Made by a program: the position numbers and the translations under genes. A stretch of 64,000 nt of DNA from Stagnihabitans sp038231395. GTDB taxonomy: Bacteria; Pseudomonadota; Alphaproteobacteria; Rhodobacterales; Rhodobacteraceae. This document shows positions 25,473 through 32,905 of the stretch, in pieces. The stretch covers positions 28,413 to 92,412 of the forward strand of contig JBBRLL010000012.1 of the NCBI GenBank assembly GCA_038231395.1, in the 5' to 3' direction. The notes under the pieces are model-generated. The model was not told the DNA's origin. It ran no database searches and saw only the letters and a list, made by a program, of their open reading frames with translations. The stretch's first letter is position 1. Each line of letters begins with the position of its first letter.

Positions 25473-26531
25473 ATGTCCGAGCCGGTCCAAACGCCTCCGA
25501 CGGCACCCGTCGCCTTCCCGACGCGGATTTTCTCTGGCATCCAGCCCTCTGGCGGGTTGACGCTTGGCAATTACCTTGGGGCCCTGAAGCGCTTTGTCGA
25601 AAAGCAGGATGAGGGCATTGAGACGATCTATTGCCTCGTCGACATGCACGCCATCACCGTCTGGCAAGACCCCGCCAAACTGCGCTACGCCACGCGAGAG
25701 GCGGCCGCTGGCTTCATTGCGGCGGGCATCGACCCCAAACGCTCCATCCTGTTCAACCAAAGTCAGGTCAGTGCCCATGCCGAACTGGGCTGGATTTTCA
25801 ACTGCATCGCGCGGATGGGCTGGATGAGCCGGATGACGCAATGGAAGGACAAGACGGCCGGAAAGAGTGCGGAGGCGCAAAGTCTTGGCCTGTTCGCCTA
25901 TCCCAGCCTGATGGCCGCCGACATTCTGGCCTACAAAGCCACCCACGTCCCGGTGGGCGAGGACCAAAAACAGCATCTGGAGCTGTGCCGCGACATCGCC
26001 ATCAAGTTCAACAATGACTACGGCGTCAACTTCTTCCCGGTGGTGGAGCCGGTGATTGAAGGTGCCGCCACCCGCGTCATGTCTTTGCGCGACGGCACGA
26101 TGAAAATGTCAAAATCCGACCCCTCCGATCAAAGCCGGATCAACCTGACCGATGACGCCGACACGATCGCCAAGAAAATCCGCAAGGCCAAGACCGATAC
26201 CGATCCATTGCCCGACCATCTGGACGGGCTGAAGGACCGGCCAGAGGCGAAGAACCTGGTCAACATCTATGCGGCCTTGGCCGGGCATTCGCCGGCGCAG
26301 GTGATCAAGGACTATGCCGGGGCGCAGTTTGGCACTTTCAAACCGGCGCTGGCCGATCTGGCGGTGGCCAAGCTGGGGCCGATCACCAGCGAAATGAACC
26401 GCCTGATGCAGGACCCGGCCGAGATTGACCGGATTTTGGGCGCGGGCGCCGTGCAGGCAAGCGCGCTGGCCCAACCGGTTCTTGATCAGGTTTACGACAT
26501 CATCGGCATGATCCGCTCTCGTCCCGTGTGA
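25473..26531 (+). CDS. trpS: tryptophan-tRNA ligase
   Basis: A 352-residue class I aminoacyl-tRNA synthetase. The HIGH-equivalent is in PSGGLTLGNYLGAL near the N-terminus and the KMSKS loop is at residues 211-215. YCLVDMHAIT, FAYPSLMAADILAYKATHVP and VGEDQKQHLEL bind tryptophan and ATP in this family. GGAG six bases before the ATG at 25473 supports that start over one four codons upstream. The murJ-trpS neighbourhood is typical of alphaproteobacteria, although here the rhomboid gene lies between them on the other strand. Confidence 0.96.
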   Translation: MSEPVQTPPTAPVAFPTRIFSGIQPSGGLTLGNYLGALKRFVEKQDEGIETIYCLVDMHAITVWQDPAKLRYATREAAAGFIAAGIDPKRSILFNQSQVSAHAELGWIFNCIARMGWMSRMTQWKDKTAGKSAEAQSLGLFAYPSLMAADILAYKATHVPVGEDQKQHLELCRDIAIKFNNDYGVNFFPVVEPVIEGAATRVMSLRDGTMKMSKSDPSDQSRINLTDDADTIAKKIRKAKTDTDPLPDHLDGLKDRPEAKNLVNIYAALAGHSPAQVIKDYAGAQFGTFKPALADLAVAKLGPITSEMNRLMQDPAEIDRILGAGAVQASALAQPVLDQVYDIIGMIRSRPV

Positions 26532-26535
26532 CCCG

Positions 26536-26610
26536 GGCCCATCTGAAACTGGCCGATGTGAAACTGGCCCATCTGAAACTGGCTGATGTGAATCGGGCTG
26601 TCTGAAACGG
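26536..26610. repeat. five tandem 15-bp units after trpS
   Basis: Units GGCCCATCTGAAACT and GGCCGATGTGAAACT alternate (26536, 26551, 26566), then two degraded copies follow at 26581 and 26596. Because two unit types alternate, the higher-order period is 30 bp. The array starts five bases after the trpS stop. It may form paired structures between units, but no gene is supported across it on either strand. Confidence 0.75.
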
Positions 26611-26957
26611 GCCGTTCAAAGTGGGCTGGTTTGAACGGATGCCAGTCGCACGGTGCCGCTGGATGGTCCAAATTGTCCACAGCGATCCCCATCCGCGTCA
26701 CGGAATCGATTCAAACGACCCGCATACTTTGGTTGGAAGGTGTTTCGCCTCTCTCCCGGATGCCCGCGACTGTCCCCGCAGCTGGGCCCTGACTACCGGG
26801 CTACGCCTCTGGTCTTCCCCGGCCAGAGGCGCTTTTTTTCCGGTATTTTCGGCGGATTTGCAACGAACCACTGGCGGGGTTCCGCCATTTGGCTACGGCC
26901 ACGCTTCCAAGATGCGCCCCGCCCTGTTTATCTGCGCACAACGAGAAGGGGCCAGAC
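26611..26957 (+). ncRNA. gene-free structured region; candidate small RNA or leader
   Basis: No coding sequence is supported between the repeat array and the aminotransferase gene. From about 26725 the sequence is rich in potential stems (for example GCCC at 26786-26789 with GGGC at 26798-26801 around TGACTACC). It ends in a strong intrinsic terminator at 26804-26840. Such a terminator 270 bp downstream of trpS and 117 bp upstream of the next gene suggests either a small RNA or a regulated leader of the aminotransferase gene. I could not match it to a riboswitch class I know, and no leader peptide with repeated amino-acid codons is visible. Its 5' end is not determined. Confidence 0.35.
26804..26840 (+). 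terminator. strong Rho-independent terminator
   Basis: CGCCTCTGG (26804-26812) pairs perfectly with CCAGAGGCG (26823-26831) around a ten-base loop, directly followed by CTTTTTTTC. Stem length, GC content and T-run all meet the textbook pattern. It is the clearest intrinsic terminator in the window. Confidence 0.85.
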
Positions 26958-27833
26958 ATGTCGATCACCAAACACAGCAGCGCCGTGAGAACCTTTTGGG
27001 AGGGGCGCTGGCACGAGGGCGATCTGGCTGTCATGAAGGCTTCAGACCACGGGATCTGGCAGGGCTCCTCGGTGTTTGACGGGGCGCGGCGGTTCGATGG
27101 GCTGGCCCCGGACCTTGACAAGCATTGCGCGCGGGTCAACCGCTCTGCCGAGGCGCTGATGATCACGCCGACCTGCTCTGCCGAAGACATGATCGCCATT
27201 ATCCGCGAGGGTCTGGCCGATTTCGCGCCGGGGCGGGCGGTGTATATCCGGCCGATGTATTGGGCGCTGCACGGCAGCGACCTTGGCGTATCGCCTGAAC
27301 CGGGAGCCACCGGGTTTGCGATTGCGCTGGAAGAATGTGCGATGCCCGACCCGGCCTTTGCCACCACATTGACGCGGACAAAGTTCCGCCGTCCGGTGCT
27401 GGAGGATAACGTCTGCAACGCCAAAGCGGGCTGCCTTTACCCCAACAACGCCCGGATGCTGGCCGAGGCCAAGGCCAAGGGCTTCGGCAACGCCCTTGTC
27501 GCCGACGCTTTGGGCAACTTGGCCGAGAGTGCGACGGCGAATGTGTTTCTGGTGCGCGATGGTGTGGCGTTCACGCCCATCGCCAACGGCACCTTCCTGT
27601 CCGGCATCACCCGCGCCCGACACATTGCCAACCTGCGCGCCGATGGGGTGGAGGTGGTGGAAACCGTGCTGACCTTTGACGATGCGCTGAAGGCCGACGA
27701 AATCTTTTTGTCCGGCAATTTCGCCAAAGTCACCGCGGTGGCGGAGTTTGATGGCACGCTGTACCCGCACCGCCCGATGTCGGCGCGCGCCCGTTCGCTC
27801 TATCTGGACTGGGCTGCGGGAACCAGGTTTTGA
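26958..27833 (+). CDS. fold-type IV aminotransferase (branched-chain amino acid aminotransferase-like)
   Basis: A 291-residue PLP enzyme of the IlvE/D-amino-acid aminotransferase/ADC lyase superfamily. The opening ASDHGIWQGSSVFDGARRFD, the lysine-bearing segment NAKAGCLYPNNARM (Lys binds PLP), and LAESATANVFLVRDG with TFLSGITRARHI that cradle the phosphate are all present. The family transfers amino groups to branched-chain keto acids, but similar sequences act on D-amino acids or aminodeoxychorismate, so the substrate is not certain. AAGGGG precedes the ATG at 26958. Its own upstream region carries a terminator and possible leader, which hints at regulation before translation. Confidence 0.85.
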   Translation: MSITKHSSAVRTFWEGRWHEGDLAVMKASDHGIWQGSSVFDGARRFDGLAPDLDKHCARVNRSAEALMITPTCSAEDMIAIIREGLADFAPGRAVYIRPMYWALHGSDLGVSPEPGATGFAIALEECAMPDPAFATTLTRTKFRRPVLEDNVCNAKAGCLYPNNARMLAEAKAKGFGNALVADALGNLAESATANVFLVRDGVAFTPIANGTFLSGITRARHIANLRADGVEVVETVLTFDDALKADEIFLSGNFAKVTAVAEFDGTLYPHRPMSARARSLYLDWAAGTRF

Positions 27834-27900
27834 CGCTCGCTTTCGAAGGCTTGTCTTGCGGGGCTTGCCTGGGCGATAAGAGCCGCGAAGGAGAGCCGCC

Positions 27901-28356
27901 ATGCGCAAGTTTCTGGTCGTGCTGGATGATACGCGGGAATGCCTGAACGCGATGCGGTTTGCAGCCCTCAGGGCAGCGCATACCGGCGGCGGGGTGCAGA
28001 TCCTGTCGATCATCCCGCCGGAAGAGTTTCAGCACTGGATGGGGGTGTCTGACCTGATGCGGGCCGAGGCGCGCGAGCGGATCGAGGCGCATTTCGAGGT
28101 GTTCGCCAAGTGGATGCGCGACCGGCAGGGGATCAACCCTGAACTGGTGATCCGCGAGGGCGATCCGGTGGCCGAAATCATGGCGCAGGTCCGCGAGGAC
28201 CCGGAAGTGGGCATCCTCGTTCTGGGTGCCAATCACGAAAAGTCCGGGCCGGGGCCTTTGGTCACCCATCTGACCCGGAATGCAGGCAACCTGCCGGTGC
28301 CGATCACCATCGTGCCGGGGGATATGAGCAAAGAGCGGCTGGAGAGTATCACGTGA
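27901..28356 (+). CDS. universal stress protein (UspA family)
   Basis: A 151-residue single-domain Usp fold. It starts KFLVVLDDTRECLNAMRFAA, the strand and helix that begin the nucleotide pocket, and continues with LVIREGDPVAEIMAQV. GILVLGANHEKSGPGPLVTH takes the place of the GxxGx9G(S/T) phosphate loop. Usp proteins accumulate under starvation and stress and some bind ATP or AMP. GGAG precedes the ATG. It stands 67 bp after the aminotransferase and may share its transcript. Confidence 0.85.
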   Translation: MRKFLVVLDDTRECLNAMRFAALRAAHTGGGVQILSIIPPEEFQHWMGVSDLMRAEARERIEAHFEVFAKWMRDRQGINPELVIREGDPVAEIMAQVREDPEVGILVLGANHEKSGPGPLVTHLTRNAGNLPVPITIVPGDMSKERLESIT

Positions 28357-28445
28357 AGGCTTTAGCCCTCGCGTTTGTGCCGCAGCGCCTGCTGGACGGG
28401 CAGCTTTGGCACAGATGACAGGCCATTTCACCGCCCGACCCCAAC

Positions 28446-28462
28446 TTTGGAATCGTTCCAAC
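28446..28462. promoter_or_regulatory. candidate Irr-box-like operator upstream of nfuA
   Basis: TTTGGAATCGTTCCAAC contains the perfect dyad TTGGAA-TCG-TTCCAA. It matches the alphaproteobacterial Irr (ICE) consensus TTTAGAAYNRTTCTAAA at 14 of 17 positions as I recall that consensus. A TTGACT at 28464-28469, a likely -35 hexamer, follows at once, with CATATC 17 bp later. An iron-responsive regulator at an Fe-S scaffold gene is biologically sensible. Binding is not shown. Confidence 0.5.
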
Positions 28463-28518
28463 CTTGACTCTGCGGTGCCACGGGCGCATATCCGACAGGA
28501 ATACTCGGGAGTTATGTG

Positions 28519-29076
28519 ATGTTCATCCAGACCGAATCCACGCCCAACCCTGCAACGCTCAAATTCATGCCCGGCCTGGCCGTGCTGGAGATGGGGGCTG
28601 CGGATTTCCCCTCGGCGGAGGTGGCGGGCAAATCACCGCTGGCCACGCGGATATTCGCAGTCAAGGGTGTCACCGGCGTGTTCTTCGGCACCGATTTTGT
28701 CACCGTCACCAAGGCGGAAGGCGTGGATTGGCAGCATGTGAAGCCCGCGATTCTGGGTGCCATCATGGAGCATTACCAGTCCGGCGCTGCGGTGATCGAG
28801 GGCGAGCAGGCGGCAGCCCATACCGCGCATGACGGCCCTGATGGCGATATCATCAACCAGATCAAAGAGTTGCTCGACACGCGCGTGCGTCCGGCCGTGG
28901 CGCAGGATGGTGGCGACATTACGTTCCACGGCTTTGACCGTGGCGTGGTCTATCTGCATATGAAGGGGGCTTGTGCGGGTTGCCCGTCCTCGACCCTGAC
29001 ATTGAAGATGGGCATCGAGAACCTGCTGCGCCACTATATTCCCGAAGTGACTGAGGTTCGCCCGGTTGCCGCCTGA
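28519..29076 (+). CDS. nfuA: NifU family Fe-S cluster carrier protein
   Basis: A 185-residue two-domain protein. The N-terminal Nfu_N domain starts MFIQTESTPNPATLKFMPG, nearly invariant in the family. The C-terminal NifU-like domain carries the cluster-binding CAGC (C152, C155) in MKGACAGCPSSTLTLKMGIE. It carries [4Fe-4S] clusters to client enzymes in the cytoplasm. I chose the ATG at 28519, seven bases after GGGAG, over the GTG just before it. The next gene, tsaB, overlaps its end by 11 bp. Confidence 0.95.
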   Translation: MFIQTESTPNPATLKFMPGLAVLEMGAADFPSAEVAGKSPLATRIFAVKGVTGVFFGTDFVTVTKAEGVDWQHVKPAILGAIMEHYQSGAAVIEGEQAAAHTAHDGPDGDIINQIKELLDTRVRPAVAQDGGDITFHGFDRGVVYLHMKGACAGCPSSTLTLKMGIENLLRHYIPEVTEVRPVAA

Positions 29077-29704
29077 GGCCTACGTTCTGGCATTCGACAC
29101 CTCGGCGGCGCACTGCGCCGCCGCTTTGCTATCGGGTGACCGGGTTCTGGGGCATGTGGTGGAACCGATGGAGACCGGTCAGGCTGAACGTCTGATGCCC
29201 TTACTGGAAACCATGCTTGCGGATGCCGGGCTAGGTTGGCGCGATCTGGCCTGCATTGGCGTCGGCACCGGACCGGGCAATTTCACCGGCGTCCGGATTG
29301 CCGTGGCGGCGGCGCGCGGACTGGCTTTGGGCTTGGGGATTCCGGCGACGGGGGTGACCTCGATGGAGGCCATGGCCTATGGACAACCGGGCCCGGTACT
29401 TACGGTGCTGGATGCGCGGCGCGGGGCGATTTATGCGCAAGCTTTTCCAGATGGTGCTGCGGCGGCCTGCACGTTTGCGACATTGCCCGCAGTTCCTGAG
29501 GACGCGGTCTGCATTGGCTACCGTGCGGGCGAGGCGGCGGTCTTGTGCCACGGCCAAGCCACCGAACCACTTTTCCCGCAAACCGTCGCCATGGCCCACA
29601 TCGCCTTGTCACGGCGTAGCGACGCTCCGCGCCCTGCCCCCTTCTACTTGCGGGGCCCGGACGCTGCACCGCCGTCTGATCCGCCGCCAGTGATCTTGCC
29701 GTGA
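29066..29704 (+). CDS. tsaB: tRNA threonylcarbamoyladenosine biosynthesis protein TsaB
   Basis: A 212-residue ASKHA-fold protein that supports TsaD in forming t6A37 on ANN-reading tRNAs. VLAFDTSAAHCAAALLS, GTGPGNFTGVRIAVAAARGL and VLTVLDARRGAIYAQAF are TsaB hallmarks. The most likely start is the TTG at 29066, which overlaps the end of nfuA; no ATG lies upstream of the conserved DTS motif in this frame. Its stop overlaps the rimI start (GTGA), so nfuA, tsaB and rimI form a tightly coupled operon. The tsaB-rimI pair is widespread. Confidence 0.93.
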   Translation: MPPEAYVLAFDTSAAHCAAALLSGDRVLGHVVEPMETGQAERLMPLLETMLADAGLGWRDLACIGVGTGPGNFTGVRIAVAAARGLALGLGIPATGVTSMEAMAYGQPGPVLTVLDARRGAIYAQAFPDGAAAACTFATLPAVPEDAVCIGYRAGEAAVLCHGQATEPLFPQTVAMAHIALSRRSDAPRPAPFYLRGPDAAPPSDPPPVILP

Positions 29705-30132
29705 TCCTTGCCAATCCCCCCTCCCTGACCCTCGCCGAAATGGTCCGCCTGCACGCCGCAAGCTTCACCTTGCCGGCACCATGGTCTGAAGACGAAATCG
29801 CCGCCACGCTTGCCAGACAGTACAGCTTTGCCGTTACACAGCCGACGGGCTTTCTGCTGGGTCAAGTCGTCGCTGGTGAGGCGGAGGTGCTGACGCTGGC
29901 CGTTCATCCTGATGCCCGGCGTCAAGGCACCGGGCGCGCGCTGGTGGACGGTTTTCTGGCCGAGGCCAAAGCGCGTGGGGCAGAGATCGCCTATCTGGAG
30001 GTTGCGGCGGACAACACCGCTGCCGCCTCGGTTTACGCCTCCGCAGGGTTTGTCCGGACCGGCCGCAGGACAGGCTACTACCGTGGGGCTGGCCGTGTGG
30101 TGGATGCCATTCTGATGAGCCGCAGCCTGTAA
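29701..30132 (+). CDS. rimI: ribosomal protein S18-alanine N-acetyltransferase-like GNAT protein
   Basis: A 143-residue GNAT acetyltransferase. Motif A for acetyl-CoA is LTLAVHPDARRQGTGRALVD, and LEVAADNTAAASVYASAGF followed by GRRTGYYRG is the RimI-type C-terminal half. RimI acetylates the N-terminal alanine of S18. The start is a GTG overlapping the tsaB stop as GTGA. Its place after tsaB supports the RimI call over a generic GNAT. Confidence 0.9.
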   Translation: MILANPPSLTLAEMVRLHAASFTLPAPWSEDEIAATLARQYSFAVTQPTGFLLGQVVAGEAEVLTLAVHPDARRQGTGRALVDGFLAEAKARGAEIAYLEVAADNTAAASVYASAGFVRTGRRTGYYRGAGRVVDAILMSRSL

Positions 30133-30164
30133 CACCAGAATGCACGGGCCAAGGCGCCTAAGCC

Positions 30165-30180
30165 TTGATCATATGATCAA
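30165..30180. promoter_or_regulatory. perfect 16-bp palindrome upstream of the nucleoside transporter operon
   Basis: TTGATCATATGATCAA is fully self-complementary and lies 139 bp before the binding-protein start. It is a likely operator, perhaps for a GntR-type or similar dimeric regulator. No regulator gene adjoins the operon. A TTGACC at 30210-30215 with TAAATC 19 bp later could be the promoter it controls. Confidence 0.45.
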
Positions 30181-30319
30181 AAATCATCCAAGACCGGCGC
30201 AGATTCCTGTTGACCGCCCGCACGTCCTCCGCCCTAAATCAGCCACGACCGCCCGCGACTGGCAGCACTGAGTCTGACCACGGACAGGGCAGTATGATTT
30301 TGACAACCGGGAGAATGAC

Positions 30320-31315
30320 ATGACCCTGATGAAACGCCTGCTGGGGGCCTCGGCCTTGCTGGCGCTGAGCGCTGTTTCCGCGCTGGCAGAGCCTGCCATC
30401 ATCTATGACGTGGGCGGCAAGAACGACAAGTCCTTCAACGAAGCGGCTTTCCACGGTGCAGAGCGTTGGGCCAAGGAAACCGGCGGCACCTTCAAAGAGC
30501 TGGAAATGCAGAATGAAGCGCAGCGTGAGCAGGCGCTGCGTCAGCTGGCTGAGGCCGGCGCCAATCCGATCGTGATGACCGGCTTTGCATTTGGTGATGT
30601 GCTGACCACGGTTGCTCCGGACTATCCCAACACCAAATTTGCCATCATCGACATGGTCGTCGACAAGCCGAACGTTAAATCGGTGGTCTTCACCGAAGAA
30701 CAGGGCTCTTTTCTTGCAGGCGTGATGGCGGGCATTGCTTCTAAAACCGGGGTCGTCGGGTTCATCGGCGGCATGGACATTCCGCTGATCCGCCGCTTTG
30801 GCTGTGGCTATGCGCAGGGCGTGAAATCTGTGAAGCCGGATGCGACGGTTCTGTTGAACATGACCGGCACCGATGGATCTGCATGGAACAACCCGGTGAA
30901 GGGCGCCGAGATTGCCAAATCGCAGCAATCGCAAAAAGCTGACGTGATCTATGCGGCAGCGGGCGGCACCGGCGTGGGCGTTCTGCAAGCGGCGGCGGAT
31001 ATGAACATCCTGTCGATCGGCGTGGACAGCGACCAGAACTACCTGCACCCCGGCCAAGTGCTGACCTCGATGGTCAAGCGGGTCGACAACGCGGTTTATG
31101 AGGCTTTCAAAGAGGGCGCTGATCTGAAGCCCGGCATGAATGTCATGGACCTGAAGGCTGGCGGCGTTGACGTCGCGATGGACGCCGATAACGCCAAACT
31201 CGTCTCGCCCGAAATGAAAAAGGCCGTGGACGACGCCTCGGCCAAAATCAAGTCGGGCGATCTGAAAGTTCACGATTATATGGCCGACAACACCTGCCCG
31301 GCCGGACAGTTCTAA
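30320..31315 (+). CDS. BMP family ABC transporter substrate-binding protein (purine nucleoside type)
   Basis: A 331-residue periplasmic binding protein of the basic membrane protein (PnrA/TmpC) family. A signal peptide ends near ALA-EPAII at residue 23. IYDVGGKNDKSFNEAAFHGAER is shortened here to GGKNDKSFNEAAFHGAER, the nucleoside-binding signature; KTGVVGFIGGMDIPLIRRF and VIYAAAGGTGVGVLQAA follow. These proteins bind guanosine, inosine or adenosine. GGGAG lies six bases before the ATG. It leads an operon that ends with purine nucleoside phosphorylase, which supports the substrate call. Confidence 0.92.
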   Translation: MTLMKRLLGASALLALSAVSALAEPAIIYDVGGKNDKSFNEAAFHGAERWAKETGGTFKELEMQNEAQREQALRQLAEAGANPIVMTGFAFGDVLTTVAPDYPNTKFAIIDMVVDKPNVKSVVFTEEQGSFLAGVMAGIASKTGVVGFIGGMDIPLIRRFGCGYAQGVKSVKPDATVLLNMTGTDGSAWNNPVKGAEIAKSQQSQKADVIYAAAGGTGVGVLQAAADMNILSIGVDSDQNYLHPGQVLTSMVKRVDNAVYEAFKEGADLKPGMNVMDLKAGGVDVAMDADNAKLVSPEMKKAVDDASAKIKSGDLKVHDYMADNTCPAGQF

Positions 31316-32904
31316 TGGCTCCTGCGCCACTTGTGGGGCCAAACGGGGGGCGGCAGGCAACTGCCGCCCCCCTTTCCAGCTTTGCGATAGAGCTGAAGGG
31401 CGTGTCGAAGTCCTTCGGTCCTGTGCAGGCCAACCGTGACATCAACATCGCGGTGCCGCGCGGCACCATCCACGGCATCATCGGTGAGAATGGTGCGGGC
31501 AAGTCGACCCTGATGTCGATCCTGTACGGCTTTTACCGCATGGACGCCGGTGAAATTTTCATCAACGGCACCCTGACACCAATCCCCGACAGCCAGAGCG
31601 CCATCCGCGCCGGCATCGGCATGGTGTTCCAGCATTTCAAGCTGGTGCAGAATTTCACGGTGCTGGAGAATGTCATTCTGGGCGCTGAAGACGGCCCGCT
31701 GCTGAAATCCTCGCTGACACGGGCGCGTGCCGAGCTGGAGGCGTTGAGCCGCGAATATGATCTGGACGTGCACCCGGATGCCCTGATTGAGGATTTGTCA
31801 GTCGGCCATCAGCAGCGGGTGGAGATCCTCAAAGCCCTGTACCGTCAGGCGGAAATTTTGATTTTGGACGAGCCGACAGGGGTTTTGACGCCGGAAGAGG
31901 CCGACCATTTGTTTCGCATTCTGGCTGGCTTGAAAGCGCGCGGGCGGACCGTGATCCTGATCACCCACAAACTGCGCGAGATCATGGAGGCGACCGACAA
32001 CGTTTCGGTCATGCGGCGCGGGACGATGGTGGCGACGGTGAAGACCGCCGACACCTCACCCGAGGCTTTGGCGGAATTGATGGTCGGCCGCAAGGTTCTG
32101 CTGGAGGTCGAAAAGAAGCCTGCCACCCCGGGGGCCGAAATTCTGTCGGTGTCCGACCTGCGCGTGAAGGACGAGCATGGGGTAGAGCGGCTGAAAGGCG
32201 TGGGCTTTGCCATCCGCGCCGGTGAGATTTTGGGGATTGCCGGGGTGGCGGGCAATGGCCAGTCAGAGCTGTTGCAGGCTTTGGGCGGGATTGCTTCGGC
32301 CTCTGGCCGGATCACGATGAACGGGGTGGACTTGGCCTTGCGCGGCCCCAACGCCAATGGCCAGACGCGGCGGGCCGCAGGCATTGCCCATGTGCCAGAG
32401 GATCGGCAGGCGCTTGGCCTGATCATGGATTTTGCTGCATGGGAGAATGTGGCGTTCGGCTATCACAACGCCCCGGAATATCAGGTGAACGCCGTTTTCA
32501 TGGACAACGCGGCGCTGAAAGCCGACACCGCGCGCAAGATGGCCACTTTTGATGTGCGCCCGCCCAACCCTTTGCTGGCGGCCAAAAGTTTCTCGGGCGG
32601 CAATCAGCAAAAGATCGTGGTGGCGCGTGAGATTGAGCGGAACCCGGACCTTTTGCTGATCGGGCAGCCAACAAGGGGCGTGGATATTGGCGCGATTGAA
32701 TTCATCCACAAACAGATTGTGGCTCTCCGCGATGCAGGCAAGGCCGTGCTGCTGGTGTCAGTCGAACTTGATGAGATCATGTCCCTGTCAGACCGCATTC
32801 TGGTGATGTTTGACGGGCGGATCATGGGTGAGCGTGATCCAGAGACGACCAACGAGCGGGAGTTGGGGCTGATGATGGCCGGGATGACCGGGAAGGGCGC
32901 CTGA
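31315..32904 (+). CDS. nucleoside ABC transporter, tandem ATP-binding protein
   Basis: A 529-residue protein with two ABC domains in tandem, like sugar (RbsA-type) and nucleoside importers. The first domain has Walker A GENGAGKSTLMSI, signature LSVGHQQRVEI and Walker B ILILDEPTGVL. The second has a degenerate Walker A, GVAGNGQSELLQAL, and signature FSGGNQQKIVVARE with LLIGQPTRGVD. The first 20 residues are a low-complexity extension. Its ATG overlaps the stop of the binding-protein gene (TAATG). It energises the two permeases that follow. Confidence 0.93.
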   Translation: MAPAPLVGPNGGRQATAAPLSSFAIELKGVSKSFGPVQANRDINIAVPRGTIHGIIGENGAGKSTLMSILYGFYRMDAGEIFINGTLTPIPDSQSAIRAGIGMVFQHFKLVQNFTVLENVILGAEDGPLLKSSLTRARAELEALSREYDLDVHPDALIEDLSVGHQQRVEILKALYRQAEILILDEPTGVLTPEEADHLFRILAGLKARGRTVILITHKLREIMEATDNVSVMRRGTMVATVKTADTSPEALAELMVGRKVLLEVEKKPATPGAEILSVSDLRVKDEHGVERLKGVGFAIRAGEILGIAGVAGNGQSELLQALGGIASASGRITMNGVDLALRGPNANGQTRRAAGIAHVPEDRQALGLIMDFAAWENVAFGYHNAPEYQVNAVFMDNAALKADTARKMATFDVRPPNPLLAAKSFSGGNQQKIVVAREIERNPDLLLIGQPTRGVDIGAIEFIHKQIVALRDAGKAVLLVSVELDEIMSLSDRILVMFDGRIMGERDPETTNERELGLMMAGMTGKGA

Positions 32905-32905
32905 C

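Noticed and set aside
26492..26701. Minus-strand frame with QFQMG/QFHIG pentapeptide repeats
   Set aside because: The repeats follow from the 15-bp array; there is no ribosome site, no domain and half of it lies over trpS.
26720..26803. Possible cobalamin riboswitch (segments resembling a GGAAGGTG box and a CCCCGCAGCTG core)
   Set aside because: The order and spacing of the expected conserved boxes do not fit and no B12 box follows; the downstream aminotransferase is not a cobalamin gene.
30165..30180. FNR-type box in the TTGAT..ATCAA palindrome
   Set aside because: FNR sites need four bases between TTGAT and ATCAA; here six lie between, so another dimeric regulator is more likely.
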